Origin: an uncultured Coprococcus sp.
GTDB taxonomy: Bacteria > Bacillota > Clostridia > Lachnospirales > Lachnospiraceae
DNA length: 35,668 nucleotides
Direction: 5' to 3'
NCBI GenBank assembly: GCA_900548215.1
Contig: URJI01000016.1
Location: 1 to 35,668 of the forward strand
This document shows positions 22,750 through 30,573 of the stretch, piece by piece. The notes under the pieces are model-generated. The model saw only the letters and a program-made list of their open reading frames with translations, made no database searches and had not been told where the DNA came from. A program made the position numbers and the translations under genes. The stretch's first letter is position 1; each line of letters opens with the position of its first letter.

Positions 22750-23994
22750 ATGAATACGGGAGATACTGGTTTTATTATGATCTGTGCGGCTCTGGTGTTC
22801 TTTATGACACCCGGACTTGCATTCTTTTACGGAGGCCTCGTCAGGAGGAAAAATGTTGTAAATACCATCATGGCATGTACAGCCATCATGGGACTTTCAG
22901 TTGTCATGTGGGTGCTGTTCGGTTACTCACTCTCATTTGGTACTAATCACGGAGGTGTTATAGGAGACCTCAAGTGGTTTGCACTCAACGGGATAAAGAT
23001 GGATGAGGCTGGTCCTTATGCGGACAATATACCTCACCTTGTATATGTTGCATTTCAGATGATGTTCGCAATGATCACACCGGCACTTATCACCGGTTCA
23101 CTGGTCGGACGTGTGAAGTTCAAGGCATTGTTCTTCTTCATCATGTTCTGGTCGATCATCGTTTATTACCCAATGGCTCACATGGTATGGGGCCAGGGCG
23201 GTTTCCTCGGGGAGATCGGTTCAGTTGATTTCGCAGGAGGAAATGTAGTACATATAAGCTCAGGTGTGAGCGCTCTTGTATTTTCTATCATCCTTGGAAG
23301 AAGAAAGGGATATGAGAATACAGCATACAGAGTTCACAACATTCCATTTGTAGCACTCGGTGCATTCATCCTTTGGTTTGGATGGTTCGGTTTCAATGCC
23401 GGAAGTGCCCTCGGTGCAAATGGTCTTGCAGCACATGCTTTTATGACAACAGCGATTGCCAGTGCCAGCGCAATGCTCTCATGGATGATAATAGATGTTA
23501 TAAAGGACGGAAAGCCTACCCTGGTCGGTGCATCGACAGGTCTTGTAGTTGGTCTTGTGGCTATAACACCTGGTGCAGGATTTGTACCAATCTGGTCATC
23601 ATTCATCATCGGTGCACTTGTCAGCCCGATCTGCTGCTTTACAATATCATTTCTTAAGGGTAAGCTGAAGATAGACGATGCACTCGATGCATTTGGCTGT
23701 CATGGTATCGGAGGTATCTGGGGAGGTATCGCAACAGGATTATTTGCAAAGAGCTCGATCAACAGTGTAGCTCGTTGGGATGGACTGGTATTCGGTGATG
23801 TACATCTGTTCCTGATGCAGCTTGTTGGTATCGTGGTTACGATCGCAGTAGCAGTGGTCGGAACACTTATCTGCCTTGGAATCGTGAGACTCTTCACACC
23901 GCTCCGTGTAACAGACAGAGAAGAGAAGGTGGGTCTGGATATCTCAGAGCACGGCGAGAGTGCATATCCAACATTCAATGGACTTGATTCATAG
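22750..23994 (+). CDS. amtB: Ammonium transporter
   Basis: A 414-residue Amt channel that imports ammonium across the cytoplasmic membrane, with about 11 transmembrane helices. Family motifs are present: FYGGLVRRKNVVNT, MVWGQGG, and the pore histidines at His168 (GGNVVHISSGVSAL) and His318 (FGCHGIGGIWGG). AAGGAGG precedes the ATG. It forms an operon with glnK 33 nt downstream, as in most bacteria, where GlnK plugs the channel when nitrogen is plentiful. The leader carries a promoter, a terminator hairpin and palindromic repeats, suggesting control by attenuation. Confidence 0.97.
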   Translation: MNTGDTGFIMICAALVFFMTPGLAFFYGGLVRRKNVVNTIMACTAIMGLSVVMWVLFGYSLSFGTNHGGVIGDLKWFALNGIKMDEAGPYADNIPHLVYVAFQMMFAMITPALITGSLVGRVKFKALFFFIMFWSIIVYYPMAHMVWGQGGFLGEIGSVDFAGGNVVHISSGVSALVFSIILGRRKGYENTAYRVHNIPFVALGAFILWFGWFGFNAGSALGANGLAAHAFMTTAIASASAMLSWMIIDVIKDGKPTLVGASTGLVVGLVAITPGAGFVPIWSSFIIGALVSPICCFTISFLKGKLKIDDALDAFGCHGIGGIWGGIATGLFAKSSINSVARWDGLVFGDVHLFLMQLVGIVVTIAVAVVGTLICLGIVRLFTPLRVTDREEKVGLDISEHGESAYPTFNGLDS

Positions 23995-24027
23995 GACAGC
24001 ATATGATATAGGAAGGAGAGATCTGAT

Positions 24028-24375
24028 ATGATGATAAAGGTTGAGGCTATCGTGCGCGAGGAGGTCTTTGAGGACGTCAAGGAAGCACTGAACGCTATAG
24101 ATGTAAATGGTATTACAGTGTCTCAGGTTATGGGATGCGGAGCACAGAGAGGATATAAGAAACTTGTCCGTGGTACTGAGGTAGATGTGGTGATGCAGCC
24201 GAAGATCAAGTTTGAGATAGTTGTGTCATCTGAGGAATGGGAGAAGAAGACCATAGAGGCTATCCAGAAGGCGGCATATACAGGTGAGGTTGGAGATGGC
24301 AAGATATTCAGCTATGAGATCCGTACTGCAACTAAGATACGTACAAAGGAGAGCGGCTATGATGCTCTGAATTAA
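24028..24375 (+). CDS. glnK: P-II nitrogen regulatory protein
   Basis: A 115-residue P-II signalling protein that binds ATP/ADP and 2-oxoglutarate and controls the neighbouring AmtB. The fold is clear: KVEAIVREEVFEDVKEAL, the T-loop GAQRGYKKLVRGTEV, and the C-terminal GDGKIFSYEI. The Tyr51 position that GlnD uridylylates in proteobacteria is Val here (residue 52), so control is presumably by ligands alone. GGAGAG precedes the ATG. It is the second gene of the amtB operon and ends before a hairpin. Confidence 0.95.
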   Translation: MMIKVEAIVREEVFEDVKEALNAIDVNGITVSQVMGCGAQRGYKKLVRGTEVDVVMQPKIKFEIVVSSEEWEKKTIEAIQKAAYTGEVGDGKIFSYEIRTATKIRTKESGYDALN

Positions 24376-24407
24376 AAGTTTATAATTTCTTTACCAAATA
24401 CTAGTCG

Positions 24408-24434
24408 GGAATCCTTTGACAATCAAAGGGTTCC
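24408..24434 (+). terminator. Terminator-like hairpin after glnK
   Basis: A 12-bp stem (24408-24419 with 24423-24434, one G-U pair) and a 3-nt loop, but only a weak T-run downstream. Confidence 0.6.
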
Positions 24435-24587
24435 TGTGTTATTATGTCGGAAATATCAGGGAGTAGTTCACATCGGTTATAAGATGTTGTGCGATCTCGT
24501 CATCACGTTTTCTGGCTGGGACATACCTGTGCAGGGAACCGGGGCGCACGCTTTCGGAGTATATATAGTAGTGTATATAGAATTTGG

Positions 24588-24641
24588 AAGGAACGAGACT
24601 TTTATTGTGTGTTTATCATGCAATGAAGGTCTCGTTCTTTT
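24588..24641 (+). terminator. Hairpin with T-run upstream of the Ca2+-ATPase
   Basis: AAGGAACGAGAC (24588-24599) pairs with GTCTCGTTCTTT (24629-24640), followed by T. It precedes the ATPase gene by about 180 nt; a TATATA-like -10 lies at 24574-24579 but no good -35. The rest of 24435-24822 holds no supported gene. Confidence 0.6.
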
Positions 24642-24822
24642 GTTGTATGTAAGAAAAAGAGATAGCTGAATACACAACAGACTTTTCTTTGCGTGATAAG
24701 CATATAAGATCAGATGACATTATGTTTGATGCATAGATAATATTGCTGATCTGGGAAATGGAAAATGGACACCGGGCATGTGGCTGGTATCCGAAATCAA
24801 GAAGAAAAGGAGTCTGGTGTGT

Positions 24823-27498
24823 ATGACAGAAAAGAATTTTTGGAACTGTTCCGGTGATGAATTACTAAAAGAATTCAAGACAGACAGCCGCGGACTGTCG
24901 ACGGAGCGGGCGGAGGAGATCCGCAATGAGAAGGGAGAAAATGTTCTCCAGGAAGGCAAGAGAAAGAGCACATTACAGGTGTTCCTCAGTCAGTTTTGTG
25001 ACCTGCTGGTGATCATACTGATCATAGCAGCGGTCATTTCTATGTTTTCTGACAATATCGAGAGTACCATAGTAATCTTGGCGGTACTCGTCATGAACGC
25101 TGTGCTGGGAACAGTGCAGCATGTGAAAGCTGAGCGTTCGCTTGACAGTCTGAAACAGCTTTCATCCCCAAATGCAAAAGTTATGAGAGATGGCGTGAAG
25201 CAGGAGCTTCCGTCCCGCGAGATAGTTCCGGGTGATATCGTGCTGCTTGAGGCGGGCGATATGATAGTTGCCGATGGAAGGATACTTAGGAATTTTTCGC
25301 TTCAGGTAAATGAGAGTTCACTTACCGGAGAATCAACAAATGTGGAAAAGAATGATGCGATAATAGAAGGTTCCGTGCCACTTGCAGACAGGACAAATAT
25401 GGTGTACTCAGGAAGTCTTGTTACATATGGACGAGCAGAGGTGCTTGTGACCGGAACAGGAATGGACACAGAGCTCGGCAAGATCGCAGGACTGATGAAC
25501 GCTGCAAAGGAGAGAAAGACTCCGCTTCAGGAGAGCCTTGACAAGTTCAGTGCAAGGCTTGCGGCATTTATCATGATTGTGTGTGCACTGGTATTTGTCC
25601 TTTGTATATACAGGAAGATGGCGGTGCTTGATTCTATGATGTTCGCAGTCGCCCTTGCAGTTGCAGCTATACCTGAGGCTCTAGGTTCAATAGTCACCAT
25701 CGTGCAGGCATTTGGCACCCAGAAGATGGCGAAGGAGAATGCGATAATCAAGAACCTCAAGGCGGTTGAAAGCCTTGGATGCGTGTCAGTCATCTGTTCA
25801 GACAAGACCGGAACACTTACACAGAACAAGATGACCGTGCAGGAAATATATTTAGATGGAAAACTTTACAAGCCGGAGGAGCTTGATTCCCATAATCAGC
25901 TTCACAGGTACCTGTTATACGATGCGGTTCTCACCAATGATTCCAGCATAGTGGATGGTAAAGGAATAGGAGATCCGACGGAATATGCATTGCTTGAGAT
26001 GTTCCGCCAGGTCCACATGATGCCGGGAAACAATGTGCCTGTAACGGAGGGGCCTGACCCCATTGGACAAAGTGGTTTCGGTGCGTGGAATCTTAGTGAG
26101 GATGTACTCAGGGACTGCATGGATAGAATGGAGGAGGTTCCGTTCGACTCAGACAGAAAGCTTATGAGTACAAAGTATCTGCTTCATGGGGTACCGACCA
26201 TACTCACCAAGGGTGCTGTGGATGTGCTGCTTGACAGATGCGTGAGCGTGAGGTACAGCGATGGCGTAAAGCCTATGACAGATGAAGAAAAAGCGAAGAT
26301 CAAGGCTCAGAACAAGGCATTCTCAGAGAATGGCCTCCGTGTACTGTCATTTGCATATAAGGAAAGTGACGAGGTACTGGGAGTTGATACTGAGTATGGA
26401 TTTACATTCCTTGGACTTGTGTCCATGGTGGATCCGCCACGCCCGGAGTCTATGGCAGCGGTTGCCGATGCAAGGCGTGCGGGCATAAAGCCGGTCATGA
26501 TAACTGGAGACCACAAGATCACAGCGGTTGCCATAGCGAAGCAGATCGGAATATACGAAGATAGGGACATGGCACTCACGGGAGAGGAGCTTGACGCTCT
26601 GTCTGATGAGGAGCTTGCGCGTGACATAACAAAGATATCTGTATATGCCAGGGTGTCACCGGAGAATAAGATAAGGATAGTTGATGCATGGCAGAAGAAC
26701 GGCAATATAGTAGCCATGACAGGCGATGGTGTCAATGATGCCCCGGCACTCAAGAAGGCAGACATAGGTGTTGCCATGGGAATAACCGGTACGGAGGTGT
26801 CCAAGGACGCGGCGGCTATGATCCTCTCAGATGACAACTTTGCAACCATCATCAAGGCTGTGTCAAATGGGCGAAATGTATACAGGAACATAAAGAATGC
26901 GATACTGTTCCTGCTGTCAGGAAACACAGCTGGAATACTGGCGGTGCTTTATACCTCTATAGCTGCCCTGCCTGTTCCGTTTGCACCTGTACATCTGTTG
27001 TTCATCAACCTGCTCACAGATTCTCTTCCTGCGCTTGCGATAGGAATGGAGCCGGCTGATCCATCGCTGCTCTCAGAAAAACCGAGGGATCCTAAGAAGG
27101 GAATACTGACATCTGACTTTATGGCAAAGATGCTCTCGGAGGGCCTTCTCATCGCTATAGCGACCATGACAGCATTCCATTTTGGCCTGCTGGTGAGTCC
27201 GGCAAAAGCCACTACCATGGCATTTGCAACACTGACACTTGCCAGATTGTTCCACGGTTTTAACTGCAGAAGTGAGGAGTCGATGTTTAAGCTGGGATTT
27301 AGATCAAATAAATACAGCGTATATGCATTTTTAGCCGGAGTGGCATTTCTGGCTTCGGTCCTGTTCATACCGGGACTTCACAGTTTGTTCAGCGTGGTAA
27401 GTCTTGGAGCGGCTGATGTGCTGAAGATAGCGGGACTTGCATTTGCACCGACTGCGATAATACAGATCATTAAGGTCATACAGGACAAGAGGAGATAG
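24823..27498 (+). CDS. Calcium-transporting P-type ATPase (P2A, SERCA-like)
   Basis: An 891-residue P-type ATPase that exports Ca2+. Domains: N-terminal cation-ATPase segment; TM helices; actuator domain with TGES (SSLTGESTNVEK); PEAL-type metal site in TM4 (AIPEALGSIVTIVQAFGTQK); phosphorylation site DKTGT at Asp327; nucleotide domain; hinge MTGDGVNDAPALKKADIG; C-terminal helices. The TM4 motif resembles the Listeria LMCA1 branch. The start is ATG 24823 with AGGAG 10 nt upstream; an upstream ATG at 24778 is less likely. The nucleotide domain carries a Gly/Pro/Asn-rich insertion (HMMPGNNVPVTEGPDPIGQS) before VPFDSDRK, encoded partly by a palindromic repeat. A remnant of a DUF47-like gene starts just after the stop. 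Confidence 0.93.
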   Translation: MTEKNFWNCSGDELLKEFKTDSRGLSTERAEEIRNEKGENVLQEGKRKSTLQVFLSQFCDLLVIILIIAAVISMFSDNIESTIVILAVLVMNAVLGTVQHVKAERSLDSLKQLSSPNAKVMRDGVKQELPSREIVPGDIVLLEAGDMIVADGRILRNFSLQVNESSLTGESTNVEKNDAIIEGSVPLADRTNMVYSGSLVTYGRAEVLVTGTGMDTELGKIAGLMNAAKERKTPLQESLDKFSARLAAFIMIVCALVFVLCIYRKMAVLDSMMFAVALAVAAIPEALGSIVTIVQAFGTQKMAKENAIIKNLKAVESLGCVSVICSDKTGTLTQNKMTVQEIYLDGKLYKPEELDSHNQLHRYLLYDAVLTNDSSIVDGKGIGDPTEYALLEMFRQVHMMPGNNVPVTEGPDPIGQSGFGAWNLSEDVLRDCMDRMEEVPFDSDRKLMSTKYLLHGVPTILTKGAVDVLLDRCVSVRYSDGVKPMTDEEKAKIKAQNKAFSENGLRVLSFAYKESDEVLGVDTEYGFTFLGLVSMVDPPRPESMAAVADARRAGIKPVMITGDHKITAVAIAKQIGIYEDRDMALTGEELDALSDEELARDITKISVYARVSPENKIRIVDAWQKNGNIVAMTGDGVNDAPALKKADIGVAMGITGTEVSKDAAAMILSDDNFATIIKAVSNGRNVYRNIKNAILFLLSGNTAGILAVLYTSIAALPVPFAPVHLLFINLLTDSLPALAIGMEPADPSLLSEKPRDPKKGILTSDFMAKMLSEGLLIAIATMTAFHFGLLVSPAKATTMAFATLTLARLFHGFNCRSEESMFKLGFRSNKYSVYAFLAGVAFLASVLFIPGLHSLFSVVSLGAADVLKIAGLAFAPTAIIQIIKVIQDKRR
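26049..26061 (+). repeat. GGGG...CCCC palindromic repeat inside the ATPase gene
   Basis: GGGGCCTGACCCC followed by ATT closely matches the intergenic units at 22672 and 30430-30516. It lies in frame in a loop of the nucleotide-binding domain. Confidence 0.6.
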
Positions 27499-27499
27499 A

Positions 27500-27652
27500 T
27501 TGTATGTGGAGAATATGCACAGACTGTACGGTGAGAGTGACCTTAGGACTGTGGTCGTGTGGAAAAACATATATGCCTGCATAGAGAACTGTATGGATGT
27601 GTGCGAGTATGCGGCGGATATTGTGAACACGGTGATCATGAAAAATTCATAG
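27500..27652 (+). pseudogene. Remnant of a DUF47/PhoU-like gene (C-terminal end)
   Basis: Beginning 2 nt after the ATPase stop, a frame of about 50 codons reads MHRLYGESDLRTVVVWKN...CMDVCEYAADIVNTVIMKNS. This strongly resembles the last helix pair of DUF47 (PhoU-like) proteins, which are about 205 residues and usually accompany Pit-type phosphate transporters. Candidate starts are TTG 27500 or ATG 27515, without a good ribosome binding site. The N-terminal three quarters and any transporter are missing, suggesting a deletion that joined this tail to the ATPase gene. An independent small protein is the less likely alternative. Confidence 0.6.
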
Positions 27653-27763
27653 GATGAGATTCCTGCAAAAATAATAGTCAATAGAAATATTTACGAAATA
27701 TTTTCAGATTGAATTAAAAAATTTGTTATATTTATCAAAATTTAGAAAATGCAGAATATTCTA

Positions 27764-27791
27764 TTGAATAAAATCCGAGTGAGAATATAAT
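27764..27791 (+). promoter_or_regulatory. Promoter of the lrgAB leader
   Basis: TTGAAT (27764-27769), 16-bp spacer, TATAAT (27786-27791). The predicted start is about 10 nt before the terminator hairpin at 27808. Confidence 0.75.
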
Positions 27792-27807
27792 AATCAAAGG
27801 GTTAAAG

Positions 27808-27859
27808 GGTGGTTTGAATATACAGAGTAACTATATCTGTGTATCGAACCTCCTTTTTT
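27808..27859 (+). terminator. Leader terminator or attenuator upstream of lrgA
   Basis: An imperfect long stem (27808-27826 with 27836-27853) followed by T6 at 27854-27859. It lies between the promoter and lrgA (27965). Confidence 0.7.
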
Positions 27860-27964
27860 ATGAAAAGGCCCAATATGTGGAGACTGTATACAGGCATGTA
27901 TACCAAAGTTGTGAATCGTTGCTCCATATGTGAATGATAAATATATAGAAGGAAGACAAAAAAG

Positions 27965-28333
27965 ATGAAATATTTGAAGCAGTTTCTTATAATCCTCGCC
28001 ATCTCATTTATCGGTGAGATACTTAAGTATATAGTTCCGCTACCGATTCCGGCGAGTATATATGGCATGGTGATCATGTTCATCTGTCTGCAGACCAAGA
28101 TCCTCAAGCTGGACGATGTGAAGAGTGTGGGCAAATTTCTCATAGAGATCATGCCGGTCATGTTCATACCTGCCGGTGTGGGTCTTATGTCATCGTGGGG
28201 AACGCTTAAGCCTGTGCTTGTGCCAGTCAGCGTCATAACGGTGGTCGTCATCATCACGGTCATGCTTGCTTCAGGCTGGGTATCACAGCTTATAATAAGG
28301 AGAGACAGGAAGAAGGAGACTGAAAATGAGTGA
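27965..28333 (+). CDS. lrgA: CidA/LrgA-family holin-like membrane protein
   Basis: A 122-residue membrane protein with four predicted helices, carrying the family signature PIPASIYGMVIMFICLQTKI and the segment FLIEIMPVMFIPAGVGLM. LrgA/LrgB pairs act in murein hydrolase control and, in some Firmicutes, form a pyruvate uptake system. GAAGGAAG precedes the ATG. It overlaps lrgB by 8 nt. A promoter and hairpin lie upstream. No LytSR two-component genes are adjacent. Confidence 0.92.
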   Translation: MKYLKQFLIILAISFIGEILKYIVPLPIPASIYGMVIMFICLQTKILKLDDVKSVGKFLIEIMPVMFIPAGVGLMSSWGTLKPVLVPVSVITVVVIITVMLASGWVSQLIIRRDRKKETENE

Positions 28334-29018
28334 TCTGTTTGAATCGTCTATATTTGCAGGGGTGACTATAAGCCTCCTGGCATATATGTTTGGAAGTGTA
28401 CTTAAAAAGAAACTTAAGATAGCTATACTTAACCCACTGCTGGTGTCCATCATAGTGACTATAGTGGTGCTGGTTGTGGCTGACGTGGATTACGATGTGT
28501 ACAATGAAGGCGCAAAGTATCTGAGCTGGTTTCTCACACCGGCTACAGTGTGCCTTGCAATACCACTCTATGAGCAGTGGGAACTTTTAAAGCACAATTA
28601 TAAGGCTGTGCTCGGCGGTATAGTTGCCGGAGTTATAACGAGTCTGACTACAGTGCTTGTGTTGAGCAAGGTCATGGGACTTTCCCATAAAGATTATGTG
28701 ACACTTCTTCCGAAGTCCATAACCACAGCTATCGGAATGGGTGTTTCGGAGGAGCTTGGCGGATATGTGACGATCACGGTTGCAGTCATAGTTGTGACCG
28801 GAGTGATCGGCAATATAATCGGAGAGATCGTATTCAAGATATTCCGTATCGAAGAGCCTATATCCAAGGGACTTGCTTTCGGATCATCAGCCCATGCCAT
28901 AGGAACTGCCAAGGCGATGGAGATCGGTGAGGTTGAAGGTGCCATGAGCAGTTTGTCGATTGCAGTTACGGGAATACTTACGGTTATACTTGCGTCGGTG
29001 TATTCGCATTTTATGTAA
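28326..29018 (+). CDS. lrgB: LrgB-family membrane protein
   Basis: A 230-residue membrane protein with about six to eight helices. The family motifs FLTPATVCLAIPLYEQ, LLPKSITTAIGMGVSEELGG and KGLAFGSSAHAIGTAKA are all present, and the length is normal. It overlaps lrgA by 8 nt, so the two are coupled and function together. It is convergent with the PucR gene, whose stop lies only 19 nt away, with no obvious terminator between. Confidence 0.94.
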   Translation: MSDLFESSIFAGVTISLLAYMFGSVLKKKLKIAILNPLLVSIIVTIVVLVVADVDYDVYNEGAKYLSWFLTPATVCLAIPLYEQWELLKHNYKAVLGGIVAGVITSLTTVLVLSKVMGLSHKDYVTLLPKSITTAIGMGVSEELGGYVTITVAVIVVTGVIGNIIGEIVFKIFRIEEPISKGLAFGSSAHAIGTAKAMEIGEVEGAMSSLSIAVTGILTVILASVYSHFM

Positions 29019-29037
29019 TAGATATAATTGAAGAGAG

Positions 29038-30177
29038 TTATGCTTTTCGTATTTCCCTGAGCTTATACGCAGCCATGAGCTGGAATCTGACCTCCGCATC
29101 GGAGAGATCATATTTCAGCTCTTCTTTTATTATCCGGAGTCTGTAATTTATCGTATTCCTGTGGCAGAACATTTTCTCGGAGATAAGCTGAACACTGCCG
29201 CTGCACTTAAGATATTCGTACAGGGTGTCCGTAAGCGATGAATGATGGGTCTTGTCGTACTCAAGGACTTTTTCAAGCTGTTCCGTGACAAATGCGTGTA
29301 TGAGCCGGGTGTCATCAACCTCCAGAAGAATACGCATGAATCCAAGGTTGTTGTAATCACAATATATGTTGTCTGCAGCAAATTCCCTTGCGGAAACTGC
29401 ACGGTGGTAACTTTGGGGCAGTTCTGTAAGGGACAAGACCGGGCTTCCGGAACCCATATGTATGCTGTGATCCGGAAATCGTGCCGCCAGAGCCTCTGCG
29501 ATGTCGTTGCATTTGTCTGCGATGGACCCGGAGGAAGGGCATCTCAGGATAACTGTCGGGCTGTCATCATATACAAATGCATGAAAGACAAGATCTGTAT
29601 TGTTGCAGACCTTTTGCAGAATATACATGAACTCGTCCGTTGCTTCTGTATCGATGGACAGAACGTTGTAGAAGCCATTGTTGAATCCGGAGCCTTTTAT
29701 TGTGTCAGTCTGCTCGTCGGTCAGGAAATTCCCCATGAGAATATTCTGGAATGCTGCGGTCATGTTGCCATCATCCCTGGAGTCTTCAAATATTCGGTTG
29801 TAGTAGTCGTGGGTTATATCAAAAATCCTTGTGTCCCATGGCATGGTGAACAGCGGGAACGAATATCGGTGGCACAGCCTGACAATCTCATCGGTTATGT
29901 CCTCCTCAAATATATATCTGCCGGTATTCAGAATGAGTCCGCAGGTTCCCCTCTTTATGAGCTCCTTGATAAATGCCCTGAGCCAGTCCTCGCGTTCACC
30001 GGAGGTCACACCGGTTGTGATGATGAGTTCTCCTCCGTTCAAAAATGTGGATGTAGATATATCCTCTGATATGTATACCCAGCTTACGATGTTTTCCATT
30101 CCCTTTCCACCGGATATCAGGTTGAGGTTGTATTTCCGCTTGGTATCATAGTACAGATCTCTCAGAAAAATAGCCAT
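29038..30177 (-). CDS. PucR-family transcriptional regulator
   Basis: A 379-residue regulator with an N-terminal PucR sensing domain (residues about 5-125, LINSGGKG-like start and NGGELIITTGV), a central GGDEF-like/CdaR region, and a C-terminal PucR helix-turn-helix (SEKMFCHRNTINYRLRIIKEEL). Start at 30177 is chosen because AGGAAGGG lies about 9 nt upstream; the frame extends further but is not family-like. It is transcribed divergently from the aminotransferase gene at 30574, which suggests it regulates that gene. PucR members respond to purine breakdown products, GABA or other nitrogen compounds; the ligand here is unknown. Confidence 0.88.
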   Translation of the reverse strand: MAIFLRDLYYDTKRKYNLNLISGGKGMENIVSWVYISEDISTSTFLNGGELIITTGVTSGEREDWLRAFIKELIKRGTCGLILNTGRYIFEEDITDEIVRLCHRYSFPLFTMPWDTRIFDITHDYYNRIFEDSRDDGNMTAAFQNILMGNFLTDEQTDTIKGSGFNNGFYNVLSIDTEATDEFMYILQKVCNNTDLVFHAFVYDDSPTVILRCPSSGSIADKCNDIAEALAARFPDHSIHMGSGSPVLSLTELPQSYHRAVSAREFAADNIYCDYNNLGFMRILLEVDDTRLIHAFVTEQLEKVLEYDKTHHSSLTDTLYEYLKCSGSVQLISEKMFCHRNTINYRLRIIKEELKYDLSDAEVRFQLMAAYKLREIRKA

Positions 30178-30429
30178 GTCAGTGTCCCTTCCTGTATTGC
30201 ACGCACATATATTTCCATGTAAACATATATTATAAGTTATTATCATTGCATATGAGGTGCATGTCAATGATAAAAATGTGCTGTGAGCACAAATGCGTTC
30301 TAATATTTTGTGCCTAGGGAATATGGCATAACATCTCTGGTTGTGCGATTCTATATGCATAGTTAAAAAGACAGCCGGTGTTTCAGAAATAAAACCCATA
30401 ATCTGAAGTGAGGTCAATATAGGCCCAAA

Positions 30430-30516
30430 GGGGCCAGACCCCATTTAACACGTTAATGCAGTAAAAGGGGTCAGACCCCATTTAACACGTTAATGCAAGA
30501 AAGAGGGTCTGACCCC
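30430..30516 (+). repeat. Three palindromic repeats with 37-bp period
   Basis: Units GGGGCCAGACCCC (30430-30442), GGGGTCAGACCCC (30467-30479) and AGGGTCTGACCCC (30504-30516) are exactly 37 bp apart. The first two are followed by the same spacer ATTTAACACGTTAATGCA. They lie between the divergent PucR and aminotransferase genes. The rest of 30178-30573 is AT-rich with no gene. Confidence 0.9.
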
Positions 30517-30573
30517 GATGTGGTATCTTTGGTGCACAGGCTGCTGGTTGAAAAAATAAAGGAGGATAAAATT

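Noticed and set aside
24436..24669. Frame of 77 codons between glnK and the Ca2+-ATPase
   Set aside because: It spans a terminator hairpin, has no ribosome binding site and no recognisable family.
30178..30444. N-terminal extension of the PucR protein
   Set aside because: The extra residues are not PucR-like and a ribosome binding site precedes ATG 30177.
30430..30516. Regular 37-bp repeats that could suggest a CRISPR array
   Set aside because: The palindrome and the intervening sequence both repeat, so there are no unique spacers; only three units exist and no cas gene is present.
30493..30573. N-terminal extension of the GabT-like aminotransferase
   Set aside because: It lies partly within a palindromic repeat; GGAGG supports ATG 30574.
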